From: Brucella tritici
GTDB lineage: Bacteria; Pseudomonadota; Alphaproteobacteria; Rhizobiales; Rhizobiaceae
Reading direction: 5' to 3'
DNA length: 64,000 nt
Assembly (NCBI RefSeq): GCF_008932295.1
Contig: NZ_WBWA01000006.1
Location: 1-64,000, forward strand
The translations under genes were made by a program, and so were the position numbers. The stretch's first letter is position 1. Each line of letters starts with the position of its first letter. A model generated the notes under the pieces. That model was not told the DNA's origin. It did not search any database and saw nothing but the letters and a program-made list of their open reading frames with translations. This document shows, piece by piece, positions 50,914-61,187 of the stretch.

Positions 50914-52842
50914 TTACTGCGGCTGTGGCTCCATACCTGGTTCGTTGCCAGGCTCGCTACCCTTGCGCTTGCGCGGGCTTCCTGCCTTCGGCACGCCCGA
51001 ACCGCGCGACGGCGTATCGTTGCCCTGATCGCGAGATGGCTTGTTGCCTGCAATCAGTTCCTTGATCTCGTCGCCGGAGAGCGTTTCATATTCGAGCAGA
51101 CCTTCGGCAAGCGCGATCCAATCCTTCTTCTTCTTGGTCAGGATGCGGGTCGCCTCGGCATAGGCCTCGTCGATCAGGCGGCGCACTTCGGCATCGATGA
51201 TCTGCGCGGTTTCTTCCGAAATATTCTGCGTGCGCGACACCGAATGACCAAGGAAGACTTCTTCCTGATTGTCGCCATAAGCCACACGGCCAAGCTTGTC
51301 GGAATAGCCCCACTGGGTGACCATGGACCGGGCAAGCTTGGTTGCCTGCTGGATGTCAGAAGATGCACCGGAAGTGATGTTTTCCTTGCCGAATTTCAGC
51401 TCTTCAGCCACACGGCCGCCCATCATGATGGCAAGACGCGACACCATCCAGGTATAGGTGGCCGAATAACGGTCGCCTTCGGGAAGCTGCATCACCATGC
51501 CGAGCGCGCGACCGCGCGGAATGATCGTCGCCTTATGGACCGGATCAGCAGCAGGCACATTGATCGCGACGATGGCGTGACCTGCTTCATGATAAGCCGT
51601 ATTGGCCTTTTCTTCCGGCGTCATGGCGGAGCGGCGTTCCGCGCCCATCATGATCTTGTCCTTGGCGTCTTCGAATTCCTGCATGGTCACAAGGCGCTTG
51701 TTGCGGCGTGCGGCCATAAGGGCAGCTTCGTTGACGAGGTTGGCGAGATCGGCACCGGAGAAGCCCGGCGTGCCGCGTGCGACAACCTTGAGATCGACAT
51801 TGGGTGCGAGCGGCACATTGCGCACATGCACTTTGAGGATCTGTTCGCGACCGACGATATCCGGGTTCGGAACCACAACCTGACGGTCGAAACGGCCCGG
51901 ACGCAGCAGTGCGGGGTCGAGAACGTCGGGACGGTTGGTCGCCGCAATCAGGATGATCGATTCGTTGGCCTCAAAGCCGTCCATCTCGACCAGAAGCTGG
52001 TTGAGCGTCTGTTCGCGTTCATCATTGCCGCCGCCGAGACCAGCGCCGCGATGACGACCGACAGCATCGATTTCGTCGATGAAGATGATGCAAGGCGCGT
52101 TCTTCTTGGCCTGTTCGAACATGTCGCGGACACGGCTCGCGCCAACGCCGACGAACATTTCAACAAAGTCCGAACCGGAAATGGTGAAGAACGGCACATT
52201 GGCCTCACCCGCAACAGAGCGCGCCAGAAGCGTCTTACCGGTACCGGGAGGGCCAACGAGCAGCACACCGCGCGGAATCTTGCCGCCCAGACGCTGGAAC
52301 TTCTGCGGATCGCGCAGGAATTCGACGATTTCCTCAAGGTCCTGCTTGGCTTCGTCCACACCGGCAACGTCCTGGAAAGTAACGCGGCCATGCGCTTCCG
52401 TCAAAAGCTTGGCCTTCGACTTGCCGAAGCCCATCGCACCGCGCGAACCACCCTGCATCTGGCGCATGAAGAAAATCCACACGCCAAGGATCAGGATCAT
52501 TGGCAGCCACGACAGGAGAATGCCGATCAGCGAGCTGGAACCATCGGTTTCAGGGCGCGCGGTGATCGCGACGTCCTTGCTTTCAAGGCGCGAAACAAGA
52601 CCTGTATCGCCCGGCGAATAGGTCTGGAAGGTCGATCCATTGTCAGCAAAAGTACCGCTGATCCGCTGGCCGGTAATCGTGACCGATTTCACGCGACCGT
52701 TGGATACGTCGTCAATAAATTGCGAATAGGAAACTTCACGGGAATTGGAGCGCTGACCTGGGCTTTGGAACAGGTTGAACAGCGCGATCAAAAGAAGAGC
52801 AATGATCGCCCAAAGGGCGAAGTTGCGATAGTTCGGATTCAT
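50914..52842 (-). CDS. ftsH: ATP-dependent zinc metalloprotease FtsH
   Basis: A 642-residue membrane AAA protease. Two N-terminal helices (about residues 6-24 and 103-121) flank a periplasmic domain. The AAA module has [16 protein letters not shown] (Walker A, about 195), [12 protein letters not shown] (Walker B) and [11 protein letters not shown]. The zinc site is [10 protein letters not shown] (about 419). The C-terminal tail is Gly/Arg/Pro-rich. It degrades misassembled membrane proteins and regulators such as RpoH and LpxC. The ATG at 52842 ([11 protein letters not shown]) matches relatives. It follows tilS on the same strand. Confidence 0.96.
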   Translation of the reverse strand: MNPNYRNFALWAIIALLLIALFNLFQSPGQRSNSREVSYSQFIDDVSNGRVKSVTITGQRISGTFADNGSTFQTYSPGDTGLVSRLESKDVAITARPETDGSSSLIGILLSWLPMILILGVWIFFMRQMQGGSRGAMGFGKSKAKLLTEAHGRVTFQDVAGVDEAKQDLEEIVEFLRDPQKFQRLGGKIPRGVLLVGPPGTGKTLLARSVAGEANVPFFTISGSDFVEMFVGVGASRVRDMFEQAKKNAPCIIFIDEIDAVGRHRGAGLGGGNDEREQTLNQLLVEMDGFEANESIILIAATNRPDVLDPALLRPGRFDRQVVVPNPDIVGREQILKVHVRNVPLAPNVDLKVVARGTPGFSGADLANLVNEAALMAARRNKRLVTMQEFEDAKDKIMMGAERRSAMTPEEKANTAYHEAGHAIVAINVPAADPVHKATIIPRGRALGMVMQLPEGDRYSATYTWMVSRLAIMMGGRVAEELKFGKENITSGASSDIQQATKLARSMVTQWGYSDKLGRVAYGDNQEEVFLGHSVSRTQNISEETAQIIDAEVRRLIDEAYAEATRILTKKKKDWIALAEGLLEYETLSGDEIKELIAGNKPSRDQGNDTPSRGSGVPKAGSPRKRKGSEPGNEPGMEPQPQ

Positions 52843-52977
52843 ATCGGGTCCAATCGATACCACGGCCATTCCGCGGGCACGGAACGATGTTTCGGTCTAA
52901 CATAGGATCGAAGGATGGCCTTGCCAAGGCGCGTTCGACCCCGCATCCTCGATTCTTCGCACTCTGGTTTACAAAAA

Positions 52978-54345
52978 TTAGGACATTTCCGCGCAGATAC
53001 GCCCGATGCGGGCTTCCACGGCCTTTGCAAGGTCGAAATCATGCCCCGGCAACACGTGATCGAAGATCGCAAAATGCCGTTCGATATGAATGTCTTGCAG
53101 AAAATTCTCGTCTGGCAGGAACGGCAGGGCGAAAAGCCTGCCATCTCGGTAAAGAGCTGGCGAAACCAGCAAGGCCTCACGTCTTCGAGATTCGATTTCG
53201 ACGTTCTGCGACTTCAGGAAGTCGGCAAGTTCCTGCCGCCCCGGTGCAGCGAGTTCGAAATCCATCTTGCCTTCGTTCAAGAAACGGAACCGGCCGTCCC
53301 AGATAATTGGCTTATCCCGCTCAAGACGGAGCTTCGGCAGATTACGCTTTTCACGAAGAAACCGATGCGGTGCACCGTTGTCGCCGCGCTCGATCAGGGC
53401 GCCGAATACGGTCAGGCGATGATTGTCATCATCTCCAGACAGAACCCGCTCAATGCGTGAGCGCTCGCTATCGCCCGGCAGGAAACGGCGTCCGCCAGCG
53501 ATTGCTGCCAGCAATCCGGCGAAGAGCCGTCTCACATTGTCAGGAAGCACTGCATAAAGCTGCGGATCGACCAAGGCATCGGTCACATCAACGCGCAGGC
53601 TCGCCGGGTTGCCCAGCGCAGCAATCAAGGCCGCATTGTCCCGTTCACGTGCCGCTCCAGCCTCAGCGATCTGGTCGAGTACAGTCTGCCTGTCTGCCTC
53701 CGCAGCGATACCCAGACGAATCCGCGGACGTTCATATTTGGTATTGGCATTGCTGGGATCATCCACCCAGTTGATACCCCTGCCCTGCAATTCATCGCGC
53801 AAGGCCTGGCGGGAAACGGAAAGCAGAGGACGGTCAAGTTCGACCGAGCCTTCGAGCCCAAGACCGTCCAGCAACGAGCGCGCCGACATGGCCGCAAGCC
53901 CGCGCGCCTCGGCGTGGGCGCTGCGTTCCTTGCGCATCAGAAAGGTTTCGATCTGATCGTCCTGCGTATGGCCGGTGACGATGAAGGCGCCACCTGCATC
54001 CCGCGCTGCCTGCACCAGCAGCCGATAGCGCGCCGTGCGCGCAGCAGCAGCAAGCCCGCTTGCCGGTTTGGCGTCGTCCCAGACGAGAATGCGGTGTTCA
54101 ATCCCGTATTGTCGGCAAAGCAGGCCAACATTCTCGGCTTCGGCCTTCGATTCAGCACGCAACCGATGATCCACCGTCACGGCAATCAGCCGGGGTGGGT
54201 TCTGGAGCATGGCCATATAGTCCCGGAGGAGAAAAAGCAGGCCAAGAGAATCGCTGCCGCCAGAAACGGCGGCTATGACGGCACTTGCCTTCTCAAATCC
54301 GAATGACTCGAATAATCTGGAAATATTGCTTGGGCTAAGCCCCAC
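52978..54345 (-). CDS. tilS: tRNA(Ile)-lysidine synthetase
   Basis: A 455-residue ATP-dependent ligase that converts C34 of tRNA-Ile(CAU) to lysidine. The PP-loop is [16 protein letters not shown] (about residues 29-44). Other marks are [29 protein letters not shown] and [19 protein letters not shown] degenerate C-terminal domain follows. GTG at 54345 fits GGAG 7 bases upstream; a TTG five codons earlier is immediately next to the cpoB stop. It lies between cpoB and ftsH, as in many Rhizobiales. Confidence 0.9.
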   Translation of the reverse strand: MGLSPSNISRLFESFGFEKASAVIAAVSGGSDSLGLLFLLRDYMAMLQNPPRLIAVTVDHRLRAESKAEAENVGLLCRQYGIEHRILVWDDAKPASGLAAAARTARYRLLVQAARDAGGAFIVTGHTQDDQIETFLMRKERSAHAEARGLAAMSARSLLDGLGLEGSVELDRPLLSVSRQALRDELQGRGINWVDDPSNANTKYERPRIRLGIAAEADRQTVLDQIAEAGAARERDNAALIAALGNPASLRVDVTDALVDPQLYAVLPDNVRRLFAGLLAAIAGGRRFLPGDSERSRIERVLSGDDDNHRLTVFGALIERGDNGAPHRFLREKRNLPKLRLERDKPIIWDGRFRFLNEGKMDFELAAPGRQELADFLKSQNVEIESRRREALLVSPALYRDGRLFALPFLPDENFLQDIHIERHFAIFDHVLPGHDFDLAKAVEARIGRICAEMS

Positions 54346-54360
54346 GAAATAACTCCGCAA

Positions 54361-55851
54361 TCAGCACTTTGCGCGGCTGCGCTCATCGGCAACGCGCTTC
54401 AAAATGGCAGGCGCTGCCTTGGGGTAACGTTCCGGAATCTGCGCGAAGGTCGCACAGGCAACATCGCGATTGTCCATTTTTTCAAGCGTCATGCCGAGCT
54501 TGAACATGTTTTCCGGCGCGCGCTTCGAATCGGGATAATCGCGCTGCGTATCGATGAATACCGTCGCCGCTTCCGGATAACGGCCCTGACCGTAAAGCGT
54601 TTCCCCCAGCCAGAAGCGTGCTTCCGCCGTGTTGGGGTCCGCCGGATAGCGCTTCACATGCTCGCGAAAACCGGTTTCCGCTGCCTTGTAGTCGCCCGAC
54701 ATCAGATATTGATAGGACGCCTGATAGAGCGAATTGGGATTATCGTCGGTCGGAAGCGATGCGACGGTATCGCCTGCCGTAGCGCCGGGTGCCGCACCCG
54801 GCTGCGCCGTGCGTGGTGTGGCATCGAGCGTTTCGCCGATTACATTGCCACTGGCGTCGAACCGGATGGAGCCCAGCGATTGCGGCGGTTCGCCACGTGC
54901 CGGTCCGCCCTGAGCGGGCGTATTCGAACCAATAGCCATGGAATCGGCGCCAGAAGACTGGCTGGCCGCAGCCTGCGAAGAAGCGTCATATCCGCCATTC
55001 TGTGGAGCGCTTCCGGAAACCCCGCCATCGAGGTTTCCGTTGTTGCCCAAACTGGTGTCTTGACTGGAACCGGCATCGGCGAGCGACGTGTCGCCGCCAG
55101 CTTGCTGGACATCCGTATCCGCGCGCTTGCCGGTTTCCAGAAACTGGAAGCGGTTTTCGTTTGCTTCCTGCATCTTCTGCATCTGATCCTGCATTTCGAG
55201 GATCTGGAAATTCATGGCTTCAGCACGTGCACTCAATGCATCCGCAATCCCGGCGGGGTTGCCCATGCCCTGCGCACAGAGATCAGCCCCCGGCGATGCT
55301 GCAGCAGGAGCTGGCTGAGACGCACCGCTGGAAGCGGGCGAGGTCACGCCGTTCTTCTTTTCCAGTTCTTCAAACCGGAATTCATTGTCTTCCTGCGTCT
55401 TTTGCAACTGATTGTCGGTAAACGAAATCTGGGCGTCCACGTCCTCGACCTTGCCGGTCAGGTTGCGCACCAGCTCCTGTTGCAAGCCAGGGCTTTGATA
55501 GCCGCCGCCCTGCCCGCCGCCGCTGCCATTATCACGCATGGCGTCGTCGAGAATTGCCGTCGAACCGACGCTGACGCGATTCTGTCCGCCACCACGCCCC
55601 TTCTCCAATGCCTGAAAACGCGCTTCGTTGTCGCGCTGGATTTTCAGCATCTTGTCACGAAGCTGCAAGATGCGTGCATAGGACTGGGCGTTTTGATGTG
55701 CCAGATTGCAGACCTGCTGCGAAAACTGATCCCCGCCGGGAGCGCCAGCCTGCGCAAGCTGAATTCCCCCTTGCGAGGAAACAGATGCCGCCAGAACCGG
55801 AGCACTCACCAAAAGCGGCAGCATGGCAATTGCCAGCGTCACTTTCCTCAT
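54361..55851 (-). CDS. cpoB: Tol-Pal system coordinator CpoB (YbgF), long form
   Basis: A 496-residue periplasmic protein, about twice the length of E. coli CpoB. It has a signal peptide (about residues 1-22). There are three helical coiled-coil-like repeats with the recurring pattern QxxDNEARFQALEKG (about 70), QEDNEFRFEELEKKNG (about 155) and QEANENRFQFLETGKR (about 230). Low-complexity Gly/Ser/Gln linkers separate them. A C-terminal TPR part at about 375-495 includes YQASYQYLMSGDYKAAETGF and ARFWLGETLYGQGRYPEA. It coordinates outer-membrane constriction with cell-wall synthesis. The ATG at 55851 was preferred for its AGGA spacing; one four codons earlier is possible. Confidence 0.88.
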   Translation of the reverse strand: MRKVTLAIAMLPLLVSAPVLAASVSSQGGIQLAQAGAPGGDQFSQQVCNLAHQNAQSYARILQLRDKMLKIQRDNEARFQALEKGRGGGQNRVSVGSTAILDDAMRDNGSGGGQGGGYQSPGLQQELVRNLTGKVEDVDAQISFTDNQLQKTQEDNEFRFEELEKKNGVTSPASSGASQPAPAAASPGADLCAQGMGNPAGIADALSARAEAMNFQILEMQDQMQKMQEANENRFQFLETGKRADTDVQQAGGDTSLADAGSSQDTSLGNNGNLDGGVSGSAPQNGGYDASSQAAASQSSGADSMAIGSNTPAQGGPARGEPPQSLGSIRFDASGNVIGETLDATPRTAQPGAAPGATAGDTVASLPTDDNPNSLYQASYQYLMSGDYKAAETGFREHVKRYPADPNTAEARFWLGETLYGQGRYPEAATVFIDTQRDYPDSKRAPENMFKLGMTLEKMDNRDVACATFAQIPERYPKAAPAILKRVADERSRAKC

Positions 55852-56060
55852 TGGTTTCCTCATTCCCTTTTGCCCCTGCTAATTCATCCATCCGATTCAC
55901 CCATCTAAGTCGGGGTGAACGGGATAATCGAGTACCACGCCTGAACAGGCGCTGAACATGGTTGCCGCATGACGAGAACCGTTCCGGTTGGAACATGGCT
56001 CGTTGGAACCGCTCCATCCGTTTTTCCCACTTTCGGGAGACATGCTTCAGCTCCGCTTTT

Positions 56061-56110
56061 AGAGCATTTCCCGCAAAAGTGCGAAGCGGTTTTGCGTCGG
56101 GTAATGCGAA
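56061..56110 (+). repeat. AGCATTTCC..GCGGTTTTGCG repeat
   Basis: AGAGCATTTCCCGCAAAAGT, then GCGAAGCGGTTTTGCGTCGGGTAATGCG: CGCAAAA pairs with TTTTGCG. Same family as 30661-30711 (reversed) and 56956-57059. Confidence 0.75.
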
Positions 56111-56195
56111 AAGCAAGGGCCTTTTGACGCTCACTATGACAAGTGCGACTTCGGCCAAAGTTTGTCGAAACGACCAATCAGGCGGTCAAAAACGA

Positions 56196-56220
56196 AAAAA
56201 GCGGCTCGAAAGCCGCTTTT
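56196..56220 (-). terminator. Terminator after pal
   Basis: AAAAGCGGCTT and AAGCCGCTTTTT pair around a TCG loop with a T run on the minus strand. It lies 26 bases after the pal stop. Confidence 0.85.
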
Positions 56221-56246
56221 CCGTAACACTGTCAGGTGCCCGCAGA

Positions 56247-56756
56247 TTAGCTGCCTGCACCGTTGAGAACGGTGACGGCGCGACGGTTCTGCGACCAGCA
56301 CGAGTCGGCGTCGCAAACTGCGACCGGACGTTCGTTACCGTAGGAGATGGTGCGCATACGGTTGGTCGGGACGCCACGCGAAGCGAGGAAGTCGCGGGTG
56401 GCAGCCGCACGGCGCTGGCCGAGAGCGAGGTTGTATTCACGCGTACCGCGTTCGTCGGCATGACCTTCGACCGTGATCGAGTACTGCGGATAACGCTGCA
56501 GCCACTGGGCCTGCTTGGAAAGCGTCTGCTGTGCATCGGCGCGGATCAGCGAAGAATCGAGATCGAAGAAGATGCGGTCGCCGACATTGACCGTGAAGTC
56601 CTGCGAGGAACCCGGCGTTGCTGCGCCGCCTGCACCGAGACCCAGATCACCGGCATTGTTCGGAAGGTTCTTCTTGGACGCACAACCGGCAACGGCGAGC
56701 GACATGAAAAGGGCAATAGCGATCGGGCTACGTGCAATCGACTGGATACGGCGCAT
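56247..56756 (-). CDS. pal: Peptidoglycan-associated lipoprotein Pal
   Basis: A 169-residue outer-membrane lipoprotein. The lipobox is LAVAGC (cysteine about 24) after a short signal (SPIAIALFMSLAVAGC). The OmpA-like domain has VNVGDRIFFDLDSSLIRADA, VEGHADERGTREYNLALGQRRA with the diaminopimelate-binding Asp and Arg, and ISYGNERPVAVC. It anchors the outer membrane to peptidoglycan and binds TolB. The ATG at 56756 follows AAGGAG. Confidence 0.95.
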   Translation of the reverse strand: MRRIQSIARSPIAIALFMSLAVAGCASKKNLPNNAGDLGLGAGGAATPGSSQDFTVNVGDRIFFDLDSSLIRADAQQTLSKQAQWLQRYPQYSITVEGHADERGTREYNLALGQRRAAATRDFLASRGVPTNRMRTISYGNERPVAVCDADSCWSQNRRAVTVLNGAGS

Positions 56757-56955
56757 GGGCCGGAGCTCCTTAAGATTTGATGTTCCTGCGTAACCATCCA
56801 ATAATCATATTGAGGTTAAGACAGGCTCAAGAAGTATGGTTAATATTTTCTTGCGGCCAAGTGCAACCGGCGATTTCCGGCGGCATTTCTGGTTCTAGCC
56901 CTTGGGGGCAAAATACGGCAGAAACACGGCTTCACGGCAATGATTGTGGCAATTT

Positions 56956-57059
56956 AAGCATTTCCAGCAAAAGTGCGAAGCGGTTTTGCGTGAGGATAAT
57001 GCGACAAAACAAAGAGATAGAGCGATTCCCCGTTTCCGGTTCAACCGGAACCGCTCTAT
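56956..57059 (+). repeat. Two-module palindromic repeat between tolB and pal
   Basis: Module one: AGCATTTCCAGCAAAAGTGC, then GAAGCGGTTTTGCGTGAGGATAATGCGAC. Module two: GATAGAGCG and CGCTCTATC enclose TTCCGGTT/AACCGGAA. The combination is a mosaic element; only module one recurs at 56061 and 30661. Confidence 0.72.
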
Positions 57060-57064
57060 CCAAG

Positions 57065-57096
57065 AAAAAGGCGCAAAACCGAAGCTTCGCGCCTTC
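57065..57096 (-). terminator. Terminator after tolB
   Basis: On the minus strand GAAGGCGC and GCGCCTTTTTC pair around the GAAGCTTCGGTTTT loop region, which itself contains GAAGCTTC. It lies 26 bases after the tolB stop. Confidence 0.7.
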
Positions 57097-57121
57097 AACT
57101 TTGGTAACTTTTCGCAAAAGC

Positions 57122-58453
57122 CTATTCGAGCAGCGGCGACCAGGCCGGATCGGACGCGAAGTTCGGCGTCTGAATCTGGCGCTCGTTGCGGCCGGTCAGA
57201 TCGATGGTGAAGAGCTTCGGACCACCTGCACCTGCCGCCTTGCGGAAGAACATCAGAACGCGACCGTTCGGAGCCCAGGTCGGACCTTCGTTGTGGAAGC
57301 CCGAGGTCAGCAGGCGTTCGCCCGAACCGTCAGTCTTCATCACACCGATGGAAAACTGGCCCTGCGACTGCTTGGTGAAGGCGATGAGATCGCCGCGCGG
57401 GGACCAGACCGGCGTGGAATAGCTGCCATCACCTGCCGAGATACGGCGCGGATTGGAGCCATCGGCACCCATGACATAGAGCTGCGGACGTCCGCCGCGG
57501 TCGGATGAGAAGACAATCTGCGATCCGTCCGGTGAATAGGACGCGCTCGTATCGATCGCCTGGCTGTTGGTCAGGCGCGTGGTCGAACGATTGCGCAGGT
57601 CCATCGTGTAGATATTGGCGCTGCCGTCGTCCTGAAGCAGGCTCATCACGACCTTCTGGCCATCGGGCGAGAAGCGCGGAGCAATGGTCATGCCGGGGAA
57701 GTTGCCGACGAGTTCACGCTGGCCGGTTTCGAGTTGCAGCAGATACACCTTCGGCGAACCGCCTTCGAACGACATATAGGTGACTTCCTGACGGTTCGGC
57801 GAGAAACGCGGCGTCAGCGAAATCGCGCGACCATCGGAAATGTAACGCACATTGGCGCCGTCCTGATCCATGATGGCCAGACGCTTCACGCGCTTCTGTG
57901 CCGGGCCGGATTCATCGACGAAAACGACGCGCGTATCGAAATAGCCCTTTTCACCGGTCAGGCGCTCATAGATCGCATCGGCGATGATGTGGGCGACGCG
58001 GCGCCAGTTGTCCGGCGTGGTGAAGAACTGCTGGCCGATCATCTGCTGGCCACCGAACGTGTCCCACAGGCGGAACTCAGCCTTGAGGCGGCCATCCGGC
58101 TGCTTGGTGATGCGGCCGGTGACGAGCGCCTGCGCATTGATGACCTTCCAGTCCTCGAAACGCGGAGCCGCGTCCGGATTGGAGATCTTCTCGATGAAGG
58201 CGCCCTTGTCGATAGGCGCGAAAAGACCCGACCGCTCAAGATCAGCCGCAATGACCGAGGTGATATTCGGTCCGAGCTGGTCGGCCGAAAGGAAATCGGT
58301 GATGGCGATCGGCAGCGGCTCGATCACACCCTTGTTGATGTTGATTTCCACGACGGCGCGCGCTGGCATGGTGCAGACAAGGCTTGCGGCAATCATACAC
58401 GCGAAAGCCGAAAAGACCGTCCGGATCTTTGTATTGATGATGCCGATTTTCAT
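57122..58453 (-). CDS. tolB: Tol-Pal system protein TolB
   Basis: A 443-residue periplasmic protein. A signal peptide (about residues 1-33, ending CTMPARA) precedes an N-terminal alpha/beta domain (about 40-170) and a six-bladed beta propeller with repeated [36 protein letters not shown] and [11 protein letters not shown] blades. It shuttles between Pal and the TolQRA complex. GAGG precedes the ATG. Start of the tolB-proximal part, 57 bases after tolA. Confidence 0.95.
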   Translation of the reverse strand: MKIGIINTKIRTVFSAFACMIAASLVCTMPARAVVEININKGVIEPLPIAITDFLSADQLGPNITSVIAADLERSGLFAPIDKGAFIEKISNPDAAPRFEDWKVINAQALVTGRITKQPDGRLKAEFRLWDTFGGQQMIGQQFFTTPDNWRRVAHIIADAIYERLTGEKGYFDTRVVFVDESGPAQKRVKRLAIMDQDGANVRYISDGRAISLTPRFSPNRQEVTYMSFEGGSPKVYLLQLETGQRELVGNFPGMTIAPRFSPDGQKVVMSLLQDDGSANIYTMDLRNRSTTRLTNSQAIDTSASYSPDGSQIVFSSDRGGRPQLYVMGADGSNPRRISAGDGSYSTPVWSPRGDLIAFTKQSQGQFSIGVMKTDGSGERLLTSGFHNEGPTWAPNGRVLMFFRKAAGAGGPKLFTIDLTGRNERQIQTPNFASDPAWSPLLE

Positions 58454-58510
58454 GTCTTCTGGGACCTCTTTGTCCTTGGCAAGTAAGTTGGTTGGCGACC
58501 GGAAACCCGG

Positions 58511-59581
58511 TCAGAACATATCGCTCGGGTCGAAGTTGACGATCACTTCCGACCATGAATCATATTTGTCGACTGGCAGATTGTACGGCGCGCAGCGTGC
58601 GACAGCGCGCTTGGCGCTCTCGGCTGCTGCACGACCAACACCATCACCGCCGCCGCCCGATGTTACTTCAGGAACGCCCTGAATGGAGCCATCCTGGTTC
58701 AGCTTCATCTTGACGGTCACGACCAGTCCCGGCGCGTCAGCCACACCGGCAGGCACGTTCCAGCATTTGGAAATCGCACCGCGCAACGCATCCATTTCAC
58801 TCTGGCTGAGCTTGGAGCCGCCAGTATTCTTCTTGCCGCCCAGCGATGCCTGATCGGTGGAACGCTTGGCACCGCCGCCTGCCGCCTTCTGCTTGTTCAG
58901 AAGGGCTGCAACCTCATCTGCAATCGCGTCTTTCTTCGATTGCGATGTTTGCGAAGCACTCTGCGTCGGCTTCTTCTCTTCCGTCGGCTTGCGATCCGGC
59001 GTCTTCGCGGTCTGAGCCTGTGGCGGCTTCGGCTTGGCTTCCGGCGCGGGAACCTTGTCTGGCAGCTTCGGCGTCTGGGCGTCGGGCGATTCAGCCTGCT
59101 TTTCGATGGCTTCCGCCACCGGATCAGGCTTCACTTCCTGCTTTTCTGCCGGCTTGGTCTGGACTTCCGTCGCAGGAACCGGCGTCGGCTTCGTCTCCGG
59201 CTTCTGTTCCGGTTTCGGATCAGGCTTCGGTTCCGGCTTCTTCACCGGTTCCGGTTGCGCTTTCGGTTCTTCCGCTGCCTCGATTGGCTTCGCCTTTGCG
59301 TCAGGCTTCGGCGGCGTCTGGGTATCAATTTCCTGATCGCCAAAATTCTCGGCGTTTGGGACAGTCTGCGGTTTGGTTGTCGGCACGGGAGCCGACTTTT
59401 CCTTCATGGGCGCGGTCTTTTCGCCCTGCTGGATTTGCGTCATCGACTCGATCGGTACGATATCGACCGGAAATGATTCCGAATCCTGCACGTCGAAAGC
59501 CTTCGGCGAGGAAAACGAAACCACTGCCAGCGCGACCGCAACGGCATGCAAGGCAACAGAAGATGTCAGGCCAGCCTTCAT
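58511..59581 (-). CDS. tolA: Cell envelope integrity protein TolA
   Basis: A 356-residue protein. One N-terminal membrane helix (about residues 5-20, SSVALHAVAVALAVVSF) is followed by a long Pro/Lys/Glu-rich periplasmic linker (about 70-215, with KPEPKPDPKPEQKPE-type repeats) and a TonB-like C-terminal domain (ALRGAISKCWNVPAGVADAP, VVTVKMKLNQDGSIQGVPEV). The linker is proline-rich, unlike the alanine-rich helix of E. coli TolA. It transmits the proton-motive force from TolQR to Pal. It follows tolR by 7 bases. Confidence 0.9.
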   Translation of the reverse strand: MKAGLTSSVALHAVAVALAVVSFSSPKAFDVQDSESFPVDIVPIESMTQIQQGEKTAPMKEKSAPVPTTKPQTVPNAENFGDQEIDTQTPPKPDAKAKPIEAAEEPKAQPEPVKKPEPKPDPKPEQKPETKPTPVPATEVQTKPAEKQEVKPDPVAEAIEKQAESPDAQTPKLPDKVPAPEAKPKPPQAQTAKTPDRKPTEEKKPTQSASQTSQSKKDAIADEVAALLNKQKAAGGGAKRSTDQASLGGKKNTGGSKLSQSEMDALRGAISKCWNVPAGVADAPGLVVTVKMKLNQDGSIQGVPEVTSGGGGDGVGRAAAESAKRAVARCAPYNLPVDKYDSWSEVIVNFDPSDMF

Positions 59582-59588
59582 GATGGCG

Positions 59589-60041
59589 TCAGCTATCCTG
59601 CTCCTGGAGGGTCACGAGGCCGATATTCTTGAAACCGGCGGCGGAAATGCGGGCCATGACTTTCATGACGGTGCCGTAATCGGCAGCCTTGTCACCACGC
59701 ACGAAAATGCGCTCTTCATAGCCTGTCTTGGCGATGGCCTGGAGTTTCGGCACCACTTCTTCGATCGGAATTTCAGTTTCCTGCAGGAATATCTTGCCTT
59801 CGCTATTGACCGAAACGGTGATCGGCTGCGTGTCGGCGTTCATGGCCTTGGCCTGGGTGTCGGGCAGATCAATTGGCACGCCAACAGTCAGCAATGGTGC
59901 GGAGACCATGAAGATGATGAGGAGAACAAGCATAACGTCGACGAACGGCGTGACGTTGATTTCGCTCATCAATGCTGGTCTGCGACCACGCCTGCGGCGC
60001 CCGCCCGACTGCATTCCCTGATTTCCTACCGACATGCCCAT
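59589..60041 (-). CDS. tolR: Tol-Pal system protein TolR
   Basis: A 150-residue ExbD-like protein. After a basic head (RRRRGRRPALM) comes SEINVTPFVDVMLVLLIIFMV (about residues 26-46) with the channel aspartate, then a periplasmic domain including GKIFLQETEIPIEEV and ERIFVRGDKAADYGTVM. It partners TolQ in the proton channel. It differs from the exbD product at 22279 in lacking the low-complexity tail. Confidence 0.94.
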   Translation of the reverse strand: MGMSVGNQGMQSGGRRRRGRRPALMSEINVTPFVDVMLVLLIIFMVSAPLLTVGVPIDLPDTQAKAMNADTQPITVSVNSEGKIFLQETEIPIEEVVPKLQAIAKTGYEERIFVRGDKAADYGTVMKVMARISAAGFKNIGLVTLQEQDS

Positions 60042-60087
60042 TGCAAGATTCCCGAAGGCTGAAATTACACTCGATGCTTGAAGCCGC

Positions 60088-60798
60088 TTAGTTACGCGGC
60101 GTCAGCTTCTCATCAATTTGGCGCGACAGTATGGCGGAAAATTCATCCGCAAAGCCTTCCAGCCGCCCACCGATCTTGCCCGCGTCTGCCGACAGCTTGT
60201 TATAGGCAATAACGGCAGGAATAGCGGCGAGAAGACCGATTGCCGTTGCCAGAAGCGCTTCGGCGATACCTGGCGCCACAACGGCAAGACTGGTGTTCTT
60301 GGAAGCGGCGATTGCCTGGAACGAGGTCATGATACCGACAACCGTACCAAACAGGCCGATGAAGGGGGCTGCCGAACCGATGGTCGCCAGAAAGCCCAGA
60401 CGCGAGTCGAGCTTTTCACTTTCACGCGCCAGCGCGACATCCATGGCCTTGTCGATGCGCATCTGGAGGCCGATGGGCGAGCGGGCGCCCTTCTCGAACG
60501 ATTTCTTCCATTCACGCATCGCAGCCATGAAGATGGACGCCATGCCAGTGGTGCGGCGTTCACCGAGATTGCGATAGAGTTCCTCCAGCGACTGGCCGGA
60601 CCAGAAGGTCTGCTCGAAGCGATCAATCGCGCGCCGCGCCCGTCCGTAAGCAATCGTCTTGTCCACGATGATAGCCCAGGTCCAGATCGAGGCGAACAGC
60701 AGGCCAAGCATAACCAGCTTGACGACCCAGTTCGCCTGCATGAACAGGCCCCAGAGGGTAACATCGGCGGCGGGGGCCGCTAACGCAACATTTTCCAT
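60088..60798 (-). CDS. tolQ: Tol-Pal system protein TolQ
   Basis: A 236-residue inner-membrane protein with three helices: about residues 20-42 (WVVKLVMLGLLFASIWTWAII), about 140-165 (LATIGSAAPFIGLFGTVVGIM) and about 178-198 (GIAEALLATAIGLLAAIPAV). It lacks the exported extension of the ExbB at 22794. First gene of tolQ-tolR-tolA-tolB. The 389-base gap before it holds the likely operon promoter. Confidence 0.94.
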   Translation of the reverse strand: MENVALAAPAADVTLWGLFMQANWVVKLVMLGLLFASIWTWAIIVDKTIAYGRARRAIDRFEQTFWSGQSLEELYRNLGERRTTGMASIFMAAMREWKKSFEKGARSPIGLQMRIDKAMDVALARESEKLDSRLGFLATIGSAAPFIGLFGTVVGIMTSFQAIAASKNTSLAVVAPGIAEALLATAIGLLAAIPAVIAYNKLSADAGKIGGRLEGFADEFSAILSRQIDEKLTPRN

Positions 60799-61187
60799 CG
60801 ATCTACCGTCCTCGAATCCAAACGCCCGGCCACATGACCGGGCGGTATCGCAAATCCGTTACTCAACGTCTGAAAACAGACGCTCCAAACCTGCGCAGCT
60901 TTTCATTTGAAGCCGTACCTGCCCGACGAGCGGTCGACACTTCGTTCCGCAACCGCCATTCCCGGATTTCAACTTTAAATCCATCACGCGCTTGTTACGG
61001 TTAATTTTGGTGAAAGGAAGGCGCTGCGCTTCATGCCTGCCTCTCCACCGATTCCGTCAGGGTGATTAATGGAATATTATGGTTAAAGATGCGTTAGCAT
61101 TCGCCCAAATAGGCATATTTGCCGGTAGCGCATCGATTTTCGCATAGAGCATTCCAGCGGAGGCAGTCTGTGGAACCGTATCGGGAC
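60799..61187. other. 389-base region between ybgC and tolQ
   Basis: No gene is seen. A CGGGCGTTTGG..CCGCCCGGT-like inverted part near 60822-60845 (GCCCGG, CCGGGC) could attenuate or terminate. The tolQ promoter must lie here, but I could not place it with confidence. Confidence 0.45.

Larger units (their letters stand above)
55852..56246. other. 395-base region between pal and cpoB with repeats
   Basis: No gene is seen. It contains the AGCATTTCC repeat (56061-56110), a segment with AACCGTTCCGGTT/GGAACCGCTCC resembling the second module of the repeat at 56956, and the pal terminator (56196-56220). Confidence 0.5.
56757..57121. other. 365-base region between tolB and pal
   Basis: No gene is seen. 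It contains the two-module repeat at 56956-57059 and the tolB terminator at 57065-57096. The pal-proximal 190 bases should contain a pal promoter; a clear box was not recognised. Confidence 0.5.
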
